In this document: positions 47,055 to 55,521 of the stretch, piece by piece | Numbering within the stretch: the first letter of the stretch is position 1 | Layout of the letters: each line of letters opens with the position of its first letter | Origin: Streptomyces longwoodensis | GTDB taxonomy: Bacteria > Actinomycetota > Actinomycetes > Streptomycetales > Streptomycetaceae | Direction: 5' to 3' | Length of the DNA stretch: 64,000 nucleotides | NCBI RefSeq assembly: GCF_001514125.1 | Contig: NZ_KQ948551.1 | Coordinates: forward strand, 395,291 to 459,290 | Position numbers and translations under genes: made by a program | The notes under the pieces: model-generated | The model's database searches: none | Told to the model about the DNA's origin: nothing | The model's input: only the letters and a program-made list of their open reading frames with translations

Positions 47055-47084
47055 AGGGGCGTACCCGGTACCTGGTACGCCCCT
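47055..47084. terminator. Bidirectional terminator between dnaE and the 54-aa gene
   Basis: An 11-bp stem (AGGGGCGTACC with its near-palindromic partner, 47055-47065 / 47074-47084) with an 8-base loop; the 3' side continues CCCCTGTTG. It lies between convergent genes. Confidence 0.7.
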
Positions 47085-47120
47085 GTTGCACGTATGCGGT
47101 CACAGGCCGTCACACGGACG

Positions 47121-47285
47121 TCAGTTGTGGCCGAAGCTGCGCTTCCGCTTGTGCGTCGCCACGTCGCCGGGGGTCAACTCGACCTCGGGCTGGGACTCCG
47201 CCTCCGCCGTGGGACGGCGCTCCGCGCGCTGCCCGCGGTCGGTCGGACGCTGCTGCTTGCGGTCACGGTTCTTGTTCTTGGCCAT
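47121..47285 (-). CDS. Small basic protein, 54 residues, unknown
   Basis: A 54-residue protein starting MAKNKNRDRKQQRP and ending THKRKRSFGHN, rich in Lys, Arg, Gln and Glu and probably disordered. ATG at 47285 is preceded by an excellent AGGAGG Shine-Dalgarno, and the sequence keeps Streptomyces codon bias, so it is likely a real gene. No family is recognised. The composition would suit nucleic-acid or ribosome association, but that is conjecture. Confidence 0.7.
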   Translation of the reverse strand: MAKNKNRDRKQQRPTDRGQRAERRPTAEAESQPEVELTPGDVATHKRKRSFGHN

Positions 47286-47368
47286 GGTGATGCCTCCTGT
47301 GGGGATCTTGGGGCCAGGGCCGGATCCAGATTCACACAAGCCGACTTGCCGTGCATGTCGGATAATTA

Positions 47369-47383
47369 CCCTGTGTCACAGGG
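47369..47383. promoter_or_regulatory. Perfect 15-bp palindrome CCCTGTG-T-CACAGGG
   Basis: A perfect dyad in the divergent 213-base region between the 54-aa gene and the NYN gene, next to an AT-rich GATAATTA. It looks like an operator for either gene. Confidence 0.45.
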
Positions 47384-47498
47384 CAGGTCGTCGGGCCCCG
47401 TCCCGAAACGCCACGCCGAAGATCGAGTTGCGAGCCGTTAACCTCCGCGTGGTCGGGCAGACTCGAAGCGAGCCCGAAGCAAACCTCCCGGGAAGTGG

Positions 47499-48722
47499 GT
47501 GAGTCGCGTGGACCGCTGCGTCGTCCTGGTGGACGCCGGGTATCTGCTGGGGGCCGCCGCCAGCCTCCTCGCCGGGGAGCCCTCCCGGTCCCGGATCACC
47601 GTCGACCACTCCGCCCTCGTCCAGGGCCTGCGCGAACAGGCCGAGACCGACACGGAACGGCCGCTGCTGCGGATCTACTGGTTCGACGGCGCCCCCGACC
47701 GCGTCCCGCAGCCCGAGCACCGTCGCCTGCGCGTGATGCCCCGCGTCACCGTGCGGCTGGGCGCCCTCACCCGCAGTGACGGCCGCTGGGCCCAGAAGGG
47801 CGTCGACGCGGCCATGCACGCCGAGCTCACCGAGCTGGCCCGCAACCGCGCCTGCTCCGACGTCGTGCTGGTCACCGGCGACGGCGACCTGCTGCCCGGC
47901 ATGATGGCCGCCAAGGAGCACGGCGTCGCCGTCCACCTGTGGGCCGTCCAGGCCGCCGACGGCGACTACAACCAGTCCGAGGACCTGGTCGCGGAGGCCG
48001 ACGAACGGCGCGTCCTGGACCGTACGTGGATCACCAAGGCGGTCCGCGCCAAGGAGACCGGCGGAGTGTGCGCGCCGCCACCCGTGCCCCGGCCCGAGAT
48101 CGCCGCGATCCTGTCCGCGCCGCTGCCCGACGCCCCGCCGCTCGCCCCGGCCGCCGAGCGGCCCCCCGACGAGCCGGAGCACACCGCCGCCAGGGCGGCC
48201 GACGCCGCCCAGGAGCGGGTGGCCGCCGCCAAGGGCGTCCCCACCCCCAAGGACCTCGCCGAGCTGCGCGCCGGGGCGCAGACCCCGCACCACCCGGCGA
48301 ACGCGACCCTGCGCTGGTCCTCCGACAAGGGCTGGGTGGAGCGGCCCGGCAGCGCCCCGGAGCCGCCCGAGGCGGCCGCGATGCCCACGCTGGCCCAGCT
48401 GACCACCGCCGAGCAGCGCTGGGCCGACCGCGAGGAGGACATCACCACCGTCGGCGGGGACCCGTACGAGGTGGGACAGGTGTTCGCGCGGCGCTGGATG
48501 GCCCGGCTCGGCGACCAGGGCCACCTCCAGCGGCTGTCGGGCATGTACCCGCGCATCCCGCACCGCGTCGACGGCGAGCTGCTGCGCTACGCGGCCCGCT
48601 TCGGCCTGCTCGCGCACAAGGACGACCAGATCGACGAGCACGACCGGTACGCGATCCGGGCCGGCTTCTGGCGCGAGATCGACGTGCGCACCGCCGCCGA
48701 GCACGCCCCGGCCGGCGACTGA
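47499..48722 (+). CDS. NYN-domain (LabA/PIN-like) putative ribonuclease
   Basis: A 407-residue protein. The N-terminal NYN/PIN-like nuclease domain (about 1-185) has acidic residues at Asp12 (VVLVDAGYLLG), Asp103-region (QKGVDAAMHAEL) and Asp128/Asp130 (VTGDGDLLPG), as in metal-dependent RNases. A Pro/Ala/Glu-rich linker (about 190-300) and a conserved-looking C-terminal module (GQVFARRWMARLGDQGHLQRLSGMYPRIPHRVDGE) follow; the latter may be a winged-helix RNA- or protein-binding unit. GTG at 47499 with GGGAAG upstream; GTG 47508 is an alternative. The RNA target is unknown. Confidence 0.82.
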   Translation: MSRVDRCVVLVDAGYLLGAAASLLAGEPSRSRITVDHSALVQGLREQAETDTERPLLRIYWFDGAPDRVPQPEHRRLRVMPRVTVRLGALTRSDGRWAQKGVDAAMHAELTELARNRACSDVVLVTGDGDLLPGMMAAKEHGVAVHLWAVQAADGDYNQSEDLVAEADERRVLDRTWITKAVRAKETGGVCAPPPVPRPEIAAILSAPLPDAPPLAPAAERPPDEPEHTAARAADAAQERVAAAKGVPTPKDLAELRAGAQTPHHPANATLRWSSDKGWVERPGSAPEPPEAAAMPTLAQLTTAEQRWADREEDITTVGGDPYEVGQVFARRWMARLGDQGHLQRLSGMYPRIPHRVDGELLRYAARFGLLAHKDDQIDEHDRYAIRAGFWREIDVRTAAEHAPAGD

Positions 48723-48784
48723 GCCGGGGCTGCGCACCGCCCCGAAGGCGAGCGGAGCTCCCCGACCCCGTAGGCTCGTTCCTT

Positions 48785-49804
48785 GTGAGTACGCGCGTGG
48801 CACCGGCGGTCCGGCCCAGGGACGAGGTCGTGTGTGCCGTGCGCGGGCTGACCAAGACCTACCCCGCGGTGCGCGGCCGGCGCGGCACCCCGGCCACCCC
48901 GGAGGTACGGGCCACCGACGACGTACGGCTGGACATCCGGCGCGGTGAGATCTTCGGGCTGCTCGGGCCGAACGGGGCCGGCAAGTCCACCCTCGTCCGC
49001 CAGCTCACCGGGCTGATGCGGCCGGACACCGGCAGCGTGGAGATCCTCGGGCACGACATCGTGCGGCACCCGGAGCGGGCCGCGCGGATCCTCGCCTACC
49101 TGGGGCAGGAGTCCACCGCCCTGGACGAGCTCACCGTGTCCCTGGCCGCCGAGACCACCGGCCGGCTGCGCGGGCTCGACGTGCGCCGGGCGCGGGCCGA
49201 GCGGGACGCGGTGCTGGAGGAGCTGGGGCTCACGCCGATCGCCGGGCGCCCGCTGAAGAAGCTCTCCGGCGGACAGCGGCGGCTGGCGTGCTTCGCCGCC
49301 GCGCTGGTCGGCGAGCGGTCCCTGCTGGTCCTGGACGAGCCGACCACGGGCATGGACCCGGTGGCCCGGCGGGCCGTGTGGTCGGCCGTCGACCGGCGGC
49401 GGGCCGAGCGCGGCACCACCGTGCTGCTGGTCACCCACAACGTCATCGAGGCCGAGACGGTCCTCGACCGGGTCGCCGTCCTCGACCAGGGCCGGATCAT
49501 CGCCTGCGACACCCCGACCGGCCTCAAGGAGCAGGTCGCGGGCGAGGTGCGGGTGGAACTGGTGTGGCGGGAGCGGGCCCCGCTGGACGTGCCGGAGGTC
49601 GCGGCGCTGCGCGAGCGCGCCGCGGAGTCCGGGCGCCGCTGGACGCTCCGGCTGGCCCCCGAGGAGGCCCGCGCGGTCGTCGCCACGGTCACCGGTGGCG
49701 CGGCCTTCGCCGCCCTCGACGACTTCACACTGGCCACACCGAGCCTGGAGGACGTCTACCTCGCCCTGGGCGGGGCGGCCCGCCAGGGGCTGGTGCGGAC
49801 ATGA
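48785..49804 (+). CDS. ABC transporter ATP-binding protein (drug-exporter type)
   Basis: A 339-residue ABC ATPase of the DrrA/CcmA-like class. Walker A has Lys67 (GPNGAGKST), the signature LSGGQ is at 160-164, Walker B is LLVLDEPT with TTGMDPVARR, and the H-loop is VTHN. The extra C-terminal domain (about 230-339) is typical of daunorubicin-type exporters. GTG at 48785 lies eight bases after TAGGCT (48771-48776) and lacks a Shine-Dalgarno, so it may be leaderless. Its TGA overlaps an ATG at 49801, the start of a 27-codon ORF, ahead of the permease. Confidence 0.92.
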   Translation: MSTRVAPAVRPRDEVVCAVRGLTKTYPAVRGRRGTPATPEVRATDDVRLDIRRGEIFGLLGPNGAGKSTLVRQLTGLMRPDTGSVEILGHDIVRHPERAARILAYLGQESTALDELTVSLAAETTGRLRGLDVRRARAERDAVLEELGLTPIAGRPLKKLSGGQRRLACFAAALVGERSLLVLDEPTTGMDPVARRAVWSAVDRRRAERGTTVLLVTHNVIEAETVLDRVAVLDQGRIIACDTPTGLKEQVAGEVRVELVWRERAPLDVPEVAALRERAAESGRRWTLRLAPEEARAVVATVTGGAAFAALDDFTLATPSLEDVYLALGGAARQGLVRT

Positions 49805-49884
49805 ACGCGGCACGGGTGAGCCGACCGGGGGTGCGGTCCGTATGGTCCTGGAGAGCGGTAGGGAAAGGGAGCAGCGCCAGGTGA
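49801..49884 (+). CDS. Possible 27-codon bridging ORF between ABC ATPase and permease
   Basis: ATG 49801 overlaps the ATPase stop (ATGA), and the TGA at 49882-49884 overlaps the GTG at 49881 that is the likely permease start (GTGA). The peptide is basic (MNAARVSRPGVRSVWSWR...). The double overlap would let ribosomes pass from ATPase to permease through a short relay frame. No homologue is recognised. Confidence 0.35.
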   Translation: MNAARVSRPGVRSVWSWRAVGKGSSAR

Positions 49885-50702
49885 GTGTCGTACCTGCCGA
49901 GGTCCTGTCGGGCGGCGCGCCGGCCGTGGACGAGCCGGTCCGGCACGCGGCCGAGCTCGGGCCGCGCGCACGGCTGTGGCCGTCGCTGGTGGCCGTGTAC
50001 CGGGCGCAGCTCTCGCGTGCGCGGGTGGCGCGCATCCCGCTGCTGTTCGTGGCGACCTTCCAGTCCGTCGGCATCCTCGTCATGATGCGCGGGGTGGTCG
50101 AGGGCGGCCGCGAGGCGGAGTCCGTCGTCGCCGGGTCCGCCGTGCTGGTGGTGGCCTTCGTCGCGCTCAACCTGCTCGCGCAGTACTTCGGGCAGCTGCG
50201 GGCGAGCGGCGGTCTCGACCACTACGCCACGCTGCCCGTGCCACCGGCCGCCGTGGTGCTGGGGGCGGCAGGCGCCTACGCCTCCTTCACCGTGCCCGGG
50301 ACCGTGGTGACCGCGGTGTTCGGCTGCGTGCTGTTCGGGCTGCCGGTGACCCACCTGTGGGTGCTGGCGGCGGTGATCCCGCTCGCCGGGGCCGCGCTGG
50401 CCGGGCTCGGCGCCGCCTGCGGGCTGCTCGCGCCGCGGCCGGAGCTCGCCACGCTGCTCGGCCAGCTGGGCATGTCGGCGGCGCTGCTGCTGGGCGTGCT
50501 GCCGCCCGACCGGATGCCGGAGCCGGTGCGCTTCCTGCGCGACCTGCTGCCGTCGACGTACGGCGTGGAGGCGCTCGCACGGACGTTCGGCAAGGGTCCC
50601 GACTGGGCGTACGTCGGGGTGGACCTCGCGGTGTGCGCCGCGGTGGGCGTGGTCTCGCTGGCCGTGGCGACCTGGGCGTACCGCCGGGCCGCCGTCCGGT
50701 GA
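49881..50702 (+). CDS. ABC-2 type transporter permease
   Basis: A 273-residue membrane protein with six transmembrane helices (IPLLFVATFQSVGILVMM, SAVLVVAFVALNLLAQYF, AAVVLGAAGAYASFTVPGTVVTAVF and others), fitting an ABC-2 permease. It pairs with the ATPase just upstream to form an exporter; the substrate is unknown. GTG at 49881 is preferred because it overlaps the stop of the short bridging ORF; the ATG at 49842 (13 extra residues) is an alternative without a better Shine-Dalgarno. Confidence 0.85.
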   Translation: MSVVPAEVLSGGAPAVDEPVRHAAELGPRARLWPSLVAVYRAQLSRARVARIPLLFVATFQSVGILVMMRGVVEGGREAESVVAGSAVLVVAFVALNLLAQYFGQLRASGGLDHYATLPVPPAAVVLGAAGAYASFTVPGTVVTAVFGCVLFGLPVTHLWVLAAVIPLAGAALAGLGAACGLLAPRPELATLLGQLGMSAALLLGVLPPDRMPEPVRFLRDLLPSTYGVEALARTFGKGPDWAYVGVDLAVCAAVGVVSLAVATWAYRRAAVR

Positions 50703-50736
50703 CGCGCCCCACAGGCGGGCCTGGCACGATGGCAGG

Positions 50737-51390
50737 GTGACCGCTCCACTGACTCCGCCCCCGCCGCCGCACGATCCCTCCTCGCAGGGCGCGTGGCCGC
50801 CCCCGCCGGGGCCGTACGGCTACGGGGCCCAGGTGCCGCACGACGGCGGGCCGCAGGGACCCGGGCTGCTGACCGAGCTGCGGGACGCCGCCGTCGTGAC
50901 GGTGCTCGTGACCGTCCTCGGGGTGCTCCTCGGGCTGCTGTGGGTGTGGCTCGCGCCGCGGGTGCCGCTGGTCGGGGACGTCGTGGACGGCGGCTGGGTG
51001 GTCTACCTCAAGGACACCGAGGGCGAGCAGGCGGTGGGCGCCGACGGAACGTTCACGCTGCTGGGGCTCGGGTTCGGCGCGGTGACCGCGGCGGCGGTGT
51101 TCCTGTGGCGGCGCCGCGGGGGCGTGCCGCTGGTGGTGGCGCTGGCCCTCGGCGGGCTGTTCGCCTCGCTGATCGCGTGGCGGATCGGGCTGTGGCTCGG
51201 ACCCACCGACGACGTCCTGACGCACGCCAAGAGCGTGGGCAAGGGCGTGACCTTCTCCGCGCCGCTGAAGCTGGGCGCCCACGGGGCGCTGCTCGCCTGG
51301 TCCATGGCCGCGATGGTGGTCCACCTGGGCCTCACGGCGCTGTTCGGGCCCCGGGACCCGGAGCTGTACGGGACGCCGCCGGCCGGCTGA
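50737..51390 (+). CDS. Membrane protein, DUF2567-like
   Basis: A 217-residue protein with a Pro/Gly/Tyr-rich cytoplasmic N-terminus of about 45 residues and four transmembrane helices (AVVTVLVTVLGVLLGLLWVWL, FTLLGLGFGAVTAAAVFLW, LVVALALGGLFASLIAW, LLAWSMAAMVVHLGLTALF). It resembles the DUF2567 family of actinobacterial membrane proteins. Function unknown. GTG 50737 comes six bases after CACGAT (50725-50730), again compatible with leaderless mRNA. It follows the ABC permease by 34 bases. Confidence 0.78.
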   Translation: MTAPLTPPPPPHDPSSQGAWPPPPGPYGYGAQVPHDGGPQGPGLLTELRDAAVVTVLVTVLGVLLGLLWVWLAPRVPLVGDVVDGGWVVYLKDTEGEQAVGADGTFTLLGLGFGAVTAAAVFLWRRRGGVPLVVALALGGLFASLIAWRIGLWLGPTDDVLTHAKSVGKGVTFSAPLKLGAHGALLAWSMAAMVVHLGLTALFGPRDPELYGTPPAG

Positions 51391-51448
51391 GCGGGCCCCC
51401 GGGGGGCGCCGTCGGCGGGCCGAGCCGGCCCGCCGGGCCGAACGACGG

Positions 51449-51952
51449 CTACGGGCGCCCGATCGGGGCCAGCGTCGCCCCGGTCAGGGTCGCGAGGTCC
51501 GCGGGGGAGAGCTCGACCTCCAGGCCGCGCCGGCCCGCCGAGACGCAGATCGTGGCGTGGCCGCCCGCGGAGGCGTCCAGGACCGTGGGCAGCTTCTTGC
51601 GCTGCCCCAGCGGGGAGATGCCGCCGCGCACGTAGCCCGTGGTGCGTTCGGCGAGGGCCGGGTCGGCCATCGCCGCCTTCTTGCCGCCCACCGCCGCCGC
51701 CAGGGCCTTGAGGTCGAGCTGGCCCGCGACCGGGACCACCGCCACGGTCAGCGCGCCGTCGACGTCCGCGACGAGGGTCTTGAAGACGCGCTCGGGGGAG
51801 ACGCCCATGGCCTCGGCCGCCTCCTCGCCGTAGGACGGGTGGTTCGGGTCGTGGTCGTAGGCGTGGACCGTGAAGTCCACGCCCGCCGCCGTCAGCGCCA
51901 CCGTCGCGGGCGTACCGCCCGCCTGCTGCTGCTTCCTCGACTTCTTCGCCAC
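51449..51952 (-). CDS. ybaK: YbaK/EbsC-type Cys-tRNA(Pro) deacylase
   Basis: A 167-residue trans-editing protein of the YbaK/ProX superfamily. It begins MAKKSRKQQQ, then ALTAAGVDFTVHAYDHDP; family features are VFKTLVADVDGALTVAVVP, the Lys in LDLKALAAAVGGKKAAMADP, and GYVRGGISPLGQRKKLPTVLD. It hydrolyses mischarged Cys-tRNA(Pro). GTG at 51952 is the start. The LON-domain gene lies 13 bases upstream in the same direction, so the pair is probably co-transcribed. Confidence 0.92.
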   Translation of the reverse strand: MAKKSRKQQQAGGTPATVALTAAGVDFTVHAYDHDPNHPSYGEEAAEAMGVSPERVFKTLVADVDGALTVAVVPVAGQLDLKALAAAVGGKKAAMADPALAERTTGYVRGGISPLGQRKKLPTVLDASAGGHATICVSAGRRGLEVELSPADLATLTGATLAPIGRP

Positions 51953-51965
51953 GGGTCGGTGTGCC

Positions 51966-52706
51966 TCAGTTCAGACTGGTCGGGCCGCGCGTCAGGTCCG
52001 ACGCCGGCAGGGACGGCAGACTACGGAGGATGGCCGTCTCCGCGCGAAGGAGTTTCAGCTCGTCGCGCAGGCGGGACGCGGTGTCGGGGGCCTGGAGCAG
52101 GCGCTGCTTGGTGGGGGTGTCGAGCAGCATCGCCGCCGCCACCAGGTAGGAGACGACCGCGGGCTCGTCGGGCAGCTCCGTGCCGGTGGACAGGGAGCGT
52201 TCCCGGGCGCCGGCCAGGCGCTTCTGGTACTGGCGGAACGCCCGCAGCACCCCCTCGGCCAGCGGGCCGGCCTCGTCGCCCGGCTCCTCCGCCAGCTCCT
52301 CCAGCTCGGCCGTGAGGAACGGGCCGGAGGTGTCCAGCGACAGCAGCCTGACCCGGGTCGTGCCGGTCGCCAGGACCTCGAAGGAGCCGTCGGCGCGCTC
52401 GCGGATCGTCGCCGCGTCGGCCACGCAGCCCACCCCGTGGAAGGCCTTGAGCGGGTCGGTGCCGAAGCCCGCCGACGGGCCGCGCTGCGGCAGGGCCGTG
52501 AGGTCGGGCATCCCCGGTTCGCTGGGCGCGACCTCGTGGCCGTCGCGGATCGCCACGACGGCGAACCGGCGCGGTTCCTCCTCGGGGGTCTTCAGCAACT
52601 CGCGCATCATGGCGCGGTAGCGCTCCTCGAAGACGTTCAGCGGAAGCACCAACCCCGGGAACAGCACCGAGTTCAGGGGGAAGAGCGGGAGACGGACGGT
52701 GGTCAC
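51966..52706 (-). CDS. LON substrate-binding domain protein
   Basis: A 246-residue stand-alone LON N-terminal (PF02190-type) domain without ATPase or protease parts: LPLFPLNSVLFPGLVLPLNVFEERYRAMM opens the PUA-like fold, and GVGCVADAATIRERADGSFEVLATGTTRVRLL is typical, followed by a helical C-terminus. Such proteins are common in actinobacteria and may bind unfolded proteins or peptides; the exact role is unknown. GTG at 52706. It is followed by ybaK. Confidence 0.9.
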   Translation of the reverse strand: MTTVRLPLFPLNSVLFPGLVLPLNVFEERYRAMMRELLKTPEEEPRRFAVVAIRDGHEVAPSEPGMPDLTALPQRGPSAGFGTDPLKAFHGVGCVADAATIRERADGSFEVLATGTTRVRLLSLDTSGPFLTAELEELAEEPGDEAGPLAEGVLRAFRQYQKRLAGARERSLSTGTELPDEPAVVSYLVAAAMLLDTPTKQRLLQAPDTASRLRDELKLLRAETAILRSLPSLPASDLTRGPTSLN

Positions 52707-52717
52707 GAACCCAGAGC

Positions 52718-53767
52718 CTAATGGTCTTCGCAGGGCCCGCGTCCGCCGTGGTCACCACGGGCGGCCCACTCGGGCGCCGCGGGCGCCCCCCGGCGGATCC
52801 GGTCCCGCACCGCGAGGAAGTGGCCGAGGGGGTCGTCGGAGAGCTGGTCCCAGGGGAACGACGTGGCGTAGGGGCCCAGCTGGCGCAGCTGGTCCAGGGC
52901 CTCGTCGAGCCGGCGCAGGCGCTTGAGCACGTACGCCAGGACGTTGCGGATCTCGGCCGGCCAGGGGTCGGACACCGGCAGGCGGGCGGACAGGGCGAGC
53001 GCCCGGTCGGCCGCCGCGTCGAGCCGCTCGCGCGGCACGTCCGGGCCGCAGCCGTCGGTGAGGTACGCGAACGCGGCCTGCAAGGGCAGCGCCTGGACCA
53101 GGGAGTCCCCGGGCGCGTCCTGCGCGGCCCGGTCGGCGAAGTCGAAGCACTCGCGGGTCGCGCCGTGCCAGGACGCGGCGAGGTAGCGCAGCGCGGCCAC
53201 GTGGCAGCCGTAGTGGTGCGGGGAGCGGCGCACCGCCGCCTCCCACAGCTCGCTGAAGTACTTGTGCCCGGCGCGGGAGCCGCGCGCGTGGTCCAGCGCG
53301 ATCCGCCACGGCACCGGGTCGGGCACGTGCGCCTGCGCCGCGGCGGTGACCAGCGGGCTGACCTCGCGCAGCAGCTCGGTGCGGGCGGGGGAGCGCCAGG
53401 CGCGGTGCACGGCGAGCTGGGCGGCGACCAGCAGGACGTCCGGATCGCGCGGCGCGTCGGCGCGCCACCGCTCGAACCAGTCCGGGCGGGCGTGCGCGAA
53501 GGACGCCAGCCGGACGACGTAGCCGTCGCGGTGCTCCCACTCGTCGCGCACGCGGGTGCCGGCCAGCAGCTCGGCGGCGGCGTCGTACTCGTCCCGCCCG
53601 GCGGCGACCAGCGCGGGGCCCAGCCGGTCGTCGGGCGCGTCGAGCAGGACCTCGTCGTCGGCGGGCAGGCCGGCGGCGGTGTGCGGGGCGACGTTCCGGG
53701 CGCTCCGGGACGCGGGCGTCCGGGAGCCTCGGATGAACGGGGGCAGCAGAGCCATGGTGTCGTCCAT
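52718..53767 (-). CDS. Uncharacterised alpha-helical protein
   Basis: A 349-residue soluble protein made of repeated helix pairs (LDAPDDRLGPALVAAGRDEYDAAAELLAG, VLLVAAQLAVHRAW, LVQALPLQAAFAYLTDG, RLRRLDEALDQLRQLGPYA), TPR-like in look. Similar Streptomyces proteins are annotated only as hypothetical or DUF4034-like. ATG at 53767 is chosen with the second Met (53755) as alternative; neither has a strong Shine-Dalgarno. A promoter-like pair lies at 53845-53873. Function unknown. Confidence 0.75.
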   Translation of the reverse strand: MDDTMALLPPFIRGSRTPASRSARNVAPHTAAGLPADDEVLLDAPDDRLGPALVAAGRDEYDAAAELLAGTRVRDEWEHRDGYVVRLASFAHARPDWFERWRADAPRDPDVLLVAAQLAVHRAWRSPARTELLREVSPLVTAAAQAHVPDPVPWRIALDHARGSRAGHKYFSELWEAAVRRSPHHYGCHVAALRYLAASWHGATRECFDFADRAAQDAPGDSLVQALPLQAAFAYLTDGCGPDVPRERLDAAADRALALSARLPVSDPWPAEIRNVLAYVLKRLRRLDEALDQLRQLGPYATSFPWDQLSDDPLGHFLAVRDRIRRGAPAAPEWAARGDHGGRGPCEDH

Positions 53768-53844
53768 TGAAAAGCCGCAGGTCGTGGCTGCGCCAGAGGG
53801 AACGGTCAAGCCGGGGAAAGTTGTACGTCCCGAAGTCAAGGAGA

Positions 53845-53873
53845 AGTAAAAGGTGAGACTTCAACAAGAACAA
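53845..53873 (-). promoter_or_regulatory. Candidate promoter of the helical-protein gene
   Basis: On the minus strand TTGTTC (53873-53868) and TTTACT (53850-53845) are 17 bases apart in an unusually AT-rich patch, about 78 bases before the start codon. Confidence 0.5.
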
Positions 53874-53940
53874 GCGTTCCCCTGACCGCGCACCAGCACC
53901 ATCCGGAACACCCGCACCACCATCCGCACCACCCGCACGG

Positions 53941-55521
53941 TCAGCTCCGGCGCAGCAGCCGGGTCGCACCCGCCGCCACCGCCGTGGCCAGCACCCAGCC
54001 GAGCAGCACCAGGGCCACCGACAGCCACTGCCAGCCGTCGCGCAGCTGCCACTGGCCGCTCTGCCCGAAGTCGATCACCGGCAGCAGCAGGTCGAGCGCG
54101 TACAGGGCCGGGTCCCAGTACGGGTGGCGGCCCGTGTCGACCGGGCGGTGCCCGGCCTGCGCGAAGGCCAGCGAGCCCGCCGCCCACAGCACCGCCATCC
54201 ACAGGGCCGCCCGGCCCGGCCGGTACCCGTACGCGACCGTCCAGTCCTGCGCGTACCCCCACAGCTTTGCGGCCGGCGGCAGGGTCTCCCGGCGGTGGCG
54301 CTGCTTGGCGAGCAGCACCTCACGCGCGCCCTCGTCCTCGCCGCTCGCCCGCAGCACCGCGGCCAGCCGCTCGTACGGCTCCGGCTGGTACTCGGCGGTC
54401 GCCGCGGACACCCAGCGCAGCCGCTCCTCCAGCGGGAACGGACCCCGCGGCACCAGGTTCTCGTAGGTGAAGCCGCTCATGTGCAGGCTCCCCGGGCCCG
54501 GCCAGGCGGCCGCCCGGTCCACCAGGTTGACCACCCGCGCCCCCGACAGCACGACCCGCCCGCGCGCCGGACGCTCCCCGAGGAAGCGCAGCTCGGGCGT
54601 CTGCACCCGGCGCAGGGATATCTCCTGGTCGTCGGTGAGGGTGAACCGGGCGTCCTGGAAGTCGACGGCGTCCCCGAACCGCCCGTCGTCCAGCCGCGCC
54701 CCGCCCCGGCACTCGAAGCGCTGGACGCGCGTGCCCCGCGCGGGGGTCGCCCCGCTCGGCGTGCCCCCGCCGAGCCCGGCCGGGGTCAGGTACAGGGTGC
54801 GCTCCACGGTCAGCTGGGGCGCGTTCAGCGCGAGCCGGGCGTCCGGGTTGGCCAGCCGCGCCCCGCGCAGGCTCAGCGACACCCCGACCCTGGCGCTGCG
54901 CAGGCTGAGCTCGCCGTAGGACTCCAGCAGCTCGGCCTGGAGGTCCTGGCCGACGCTCAGGCCGTCGCCGGCGATCGAGCGGCCGGTGCGGTCCTGGTGC
55001 ACCACGGCCTGGTTCAGCATCAGGTCGGTGCCGATGTGCGCGTCGGTCAGCCGGACCCCGCGCAGGAACCGGCAGCGCGGCAGGTGCAGGTCGCCCTCGG
55101 TGTGCACCCGGGCCGCCTCCAGGCGCGGCACCGCGCAGTCCTCCAGCCGCACCGTGGTCAGCCGGGCCTCCGGCAGCAGCACGTCCCGCTCGAACCGGCA
55201 GCGCCGCATCTCCACGTACGGCACCACCGTGCCGCCCGACAGGTCCAGCGAGCCGCTCAGCCGCACGCCGGCCAGCTTCAGCGAGCACACCCGCCCGGTG
55301 AGCGGCGGCGGGCCGTCCAGCAGCAGCCAGGCCACGACGCGGGCCCGCACGGTGCGCTCCGGGCCCCACGGGTGCCCGCCGTGCGGGTCGTCCACCAGCG
55401 CGTCCCCGCTGCTCAGGTCGTACACGCTGCCGTCGCGGAAGGCCTGCCACATCCCGGCCTCGACGACGGTCAGGTCGTCCGGCAGGTCCCCAGCGCGCCG
55501 ACGGCTCCCCTCGTCCACCAC
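53941..55521 (-). CDS. Pentapeptide-like beta-helix membrane protein
   Basis: A 526-residue protein. The region of about 75-370 is built of irregular short repeats (VCSLKLAGVRLSGSLDLSGG, LRSARVGVSLSLRGARLANPDARL, DAVDFQDARFTLTD) suggesting a right-handed beta-helix like pentapeptide proteins. A helical section (YERLAAVLRASGEDEGAREVLLAKQRHRRE) follows, then two or three C-terminal transmembrane segments (ALWMAVLWAAGSLAFAQAG, WLSVALVLLGWVLATAVAAG). Streptomyces homologues are often labelled membrane-associated oxidoreductase, for which I see no support. GTG at 55521 follows GGAGGTGG. Divergent from hisD. Confidence 0.8.
   Translation of the reverse strand: MVDEGSRRRAGDLPDDLTVVEAGMWQAFRDGSVYDLSSGDALVDDPHGGHPWGPERTVRARVVAWLLLDGPPPLTGRVCSLKLAGVRLSGSLDLSGGTVVPYVEMRRCRFERDVLLPEARLTTVRLEDCAVPRLEAARVHTEGDLHLPRCRFLRGVRLTDAHIGTDLMLNQAVVHQDRTGRSIAGDGLSVGQDLQAELLESYGELSLRSARVGVSLSLRGARLANPDARLALNAPQLTVERTLYLTPAGLGGGTPSGATPARGTRVQRFECRGGARLDDGRFGDAVDFQDARFTLTDDQEISLRRVQTPELRFLGERPARGRVVLSGARVVNLVDRAAAWPGPGSLHMSGFTYENLVPRGPFPLEERLRWVSAATAEYQPEPYERLAAVLRASGEDEGAREVLLAKQRHRRETLPPAAKLWGYAQDWTVAYGYRPGRAALWMAVLWAAGSLAFAQAGHRPVDTGRHPYWDPALYALDLLLPVIDFGQSGQWQLRDGWQWLSVALVLLGWVLATAVAAGATRLLRRS

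Noticed and set aside
43367..47113. Very long open reading frame antisense to dnaE
   Set aside because: It mirrors dnaE codon by codon. The GC-rich third positions of dnaE remove stops from the opposite strand; the translation is low-complexity Val/Leu/Gly/His/Arg with no motif.
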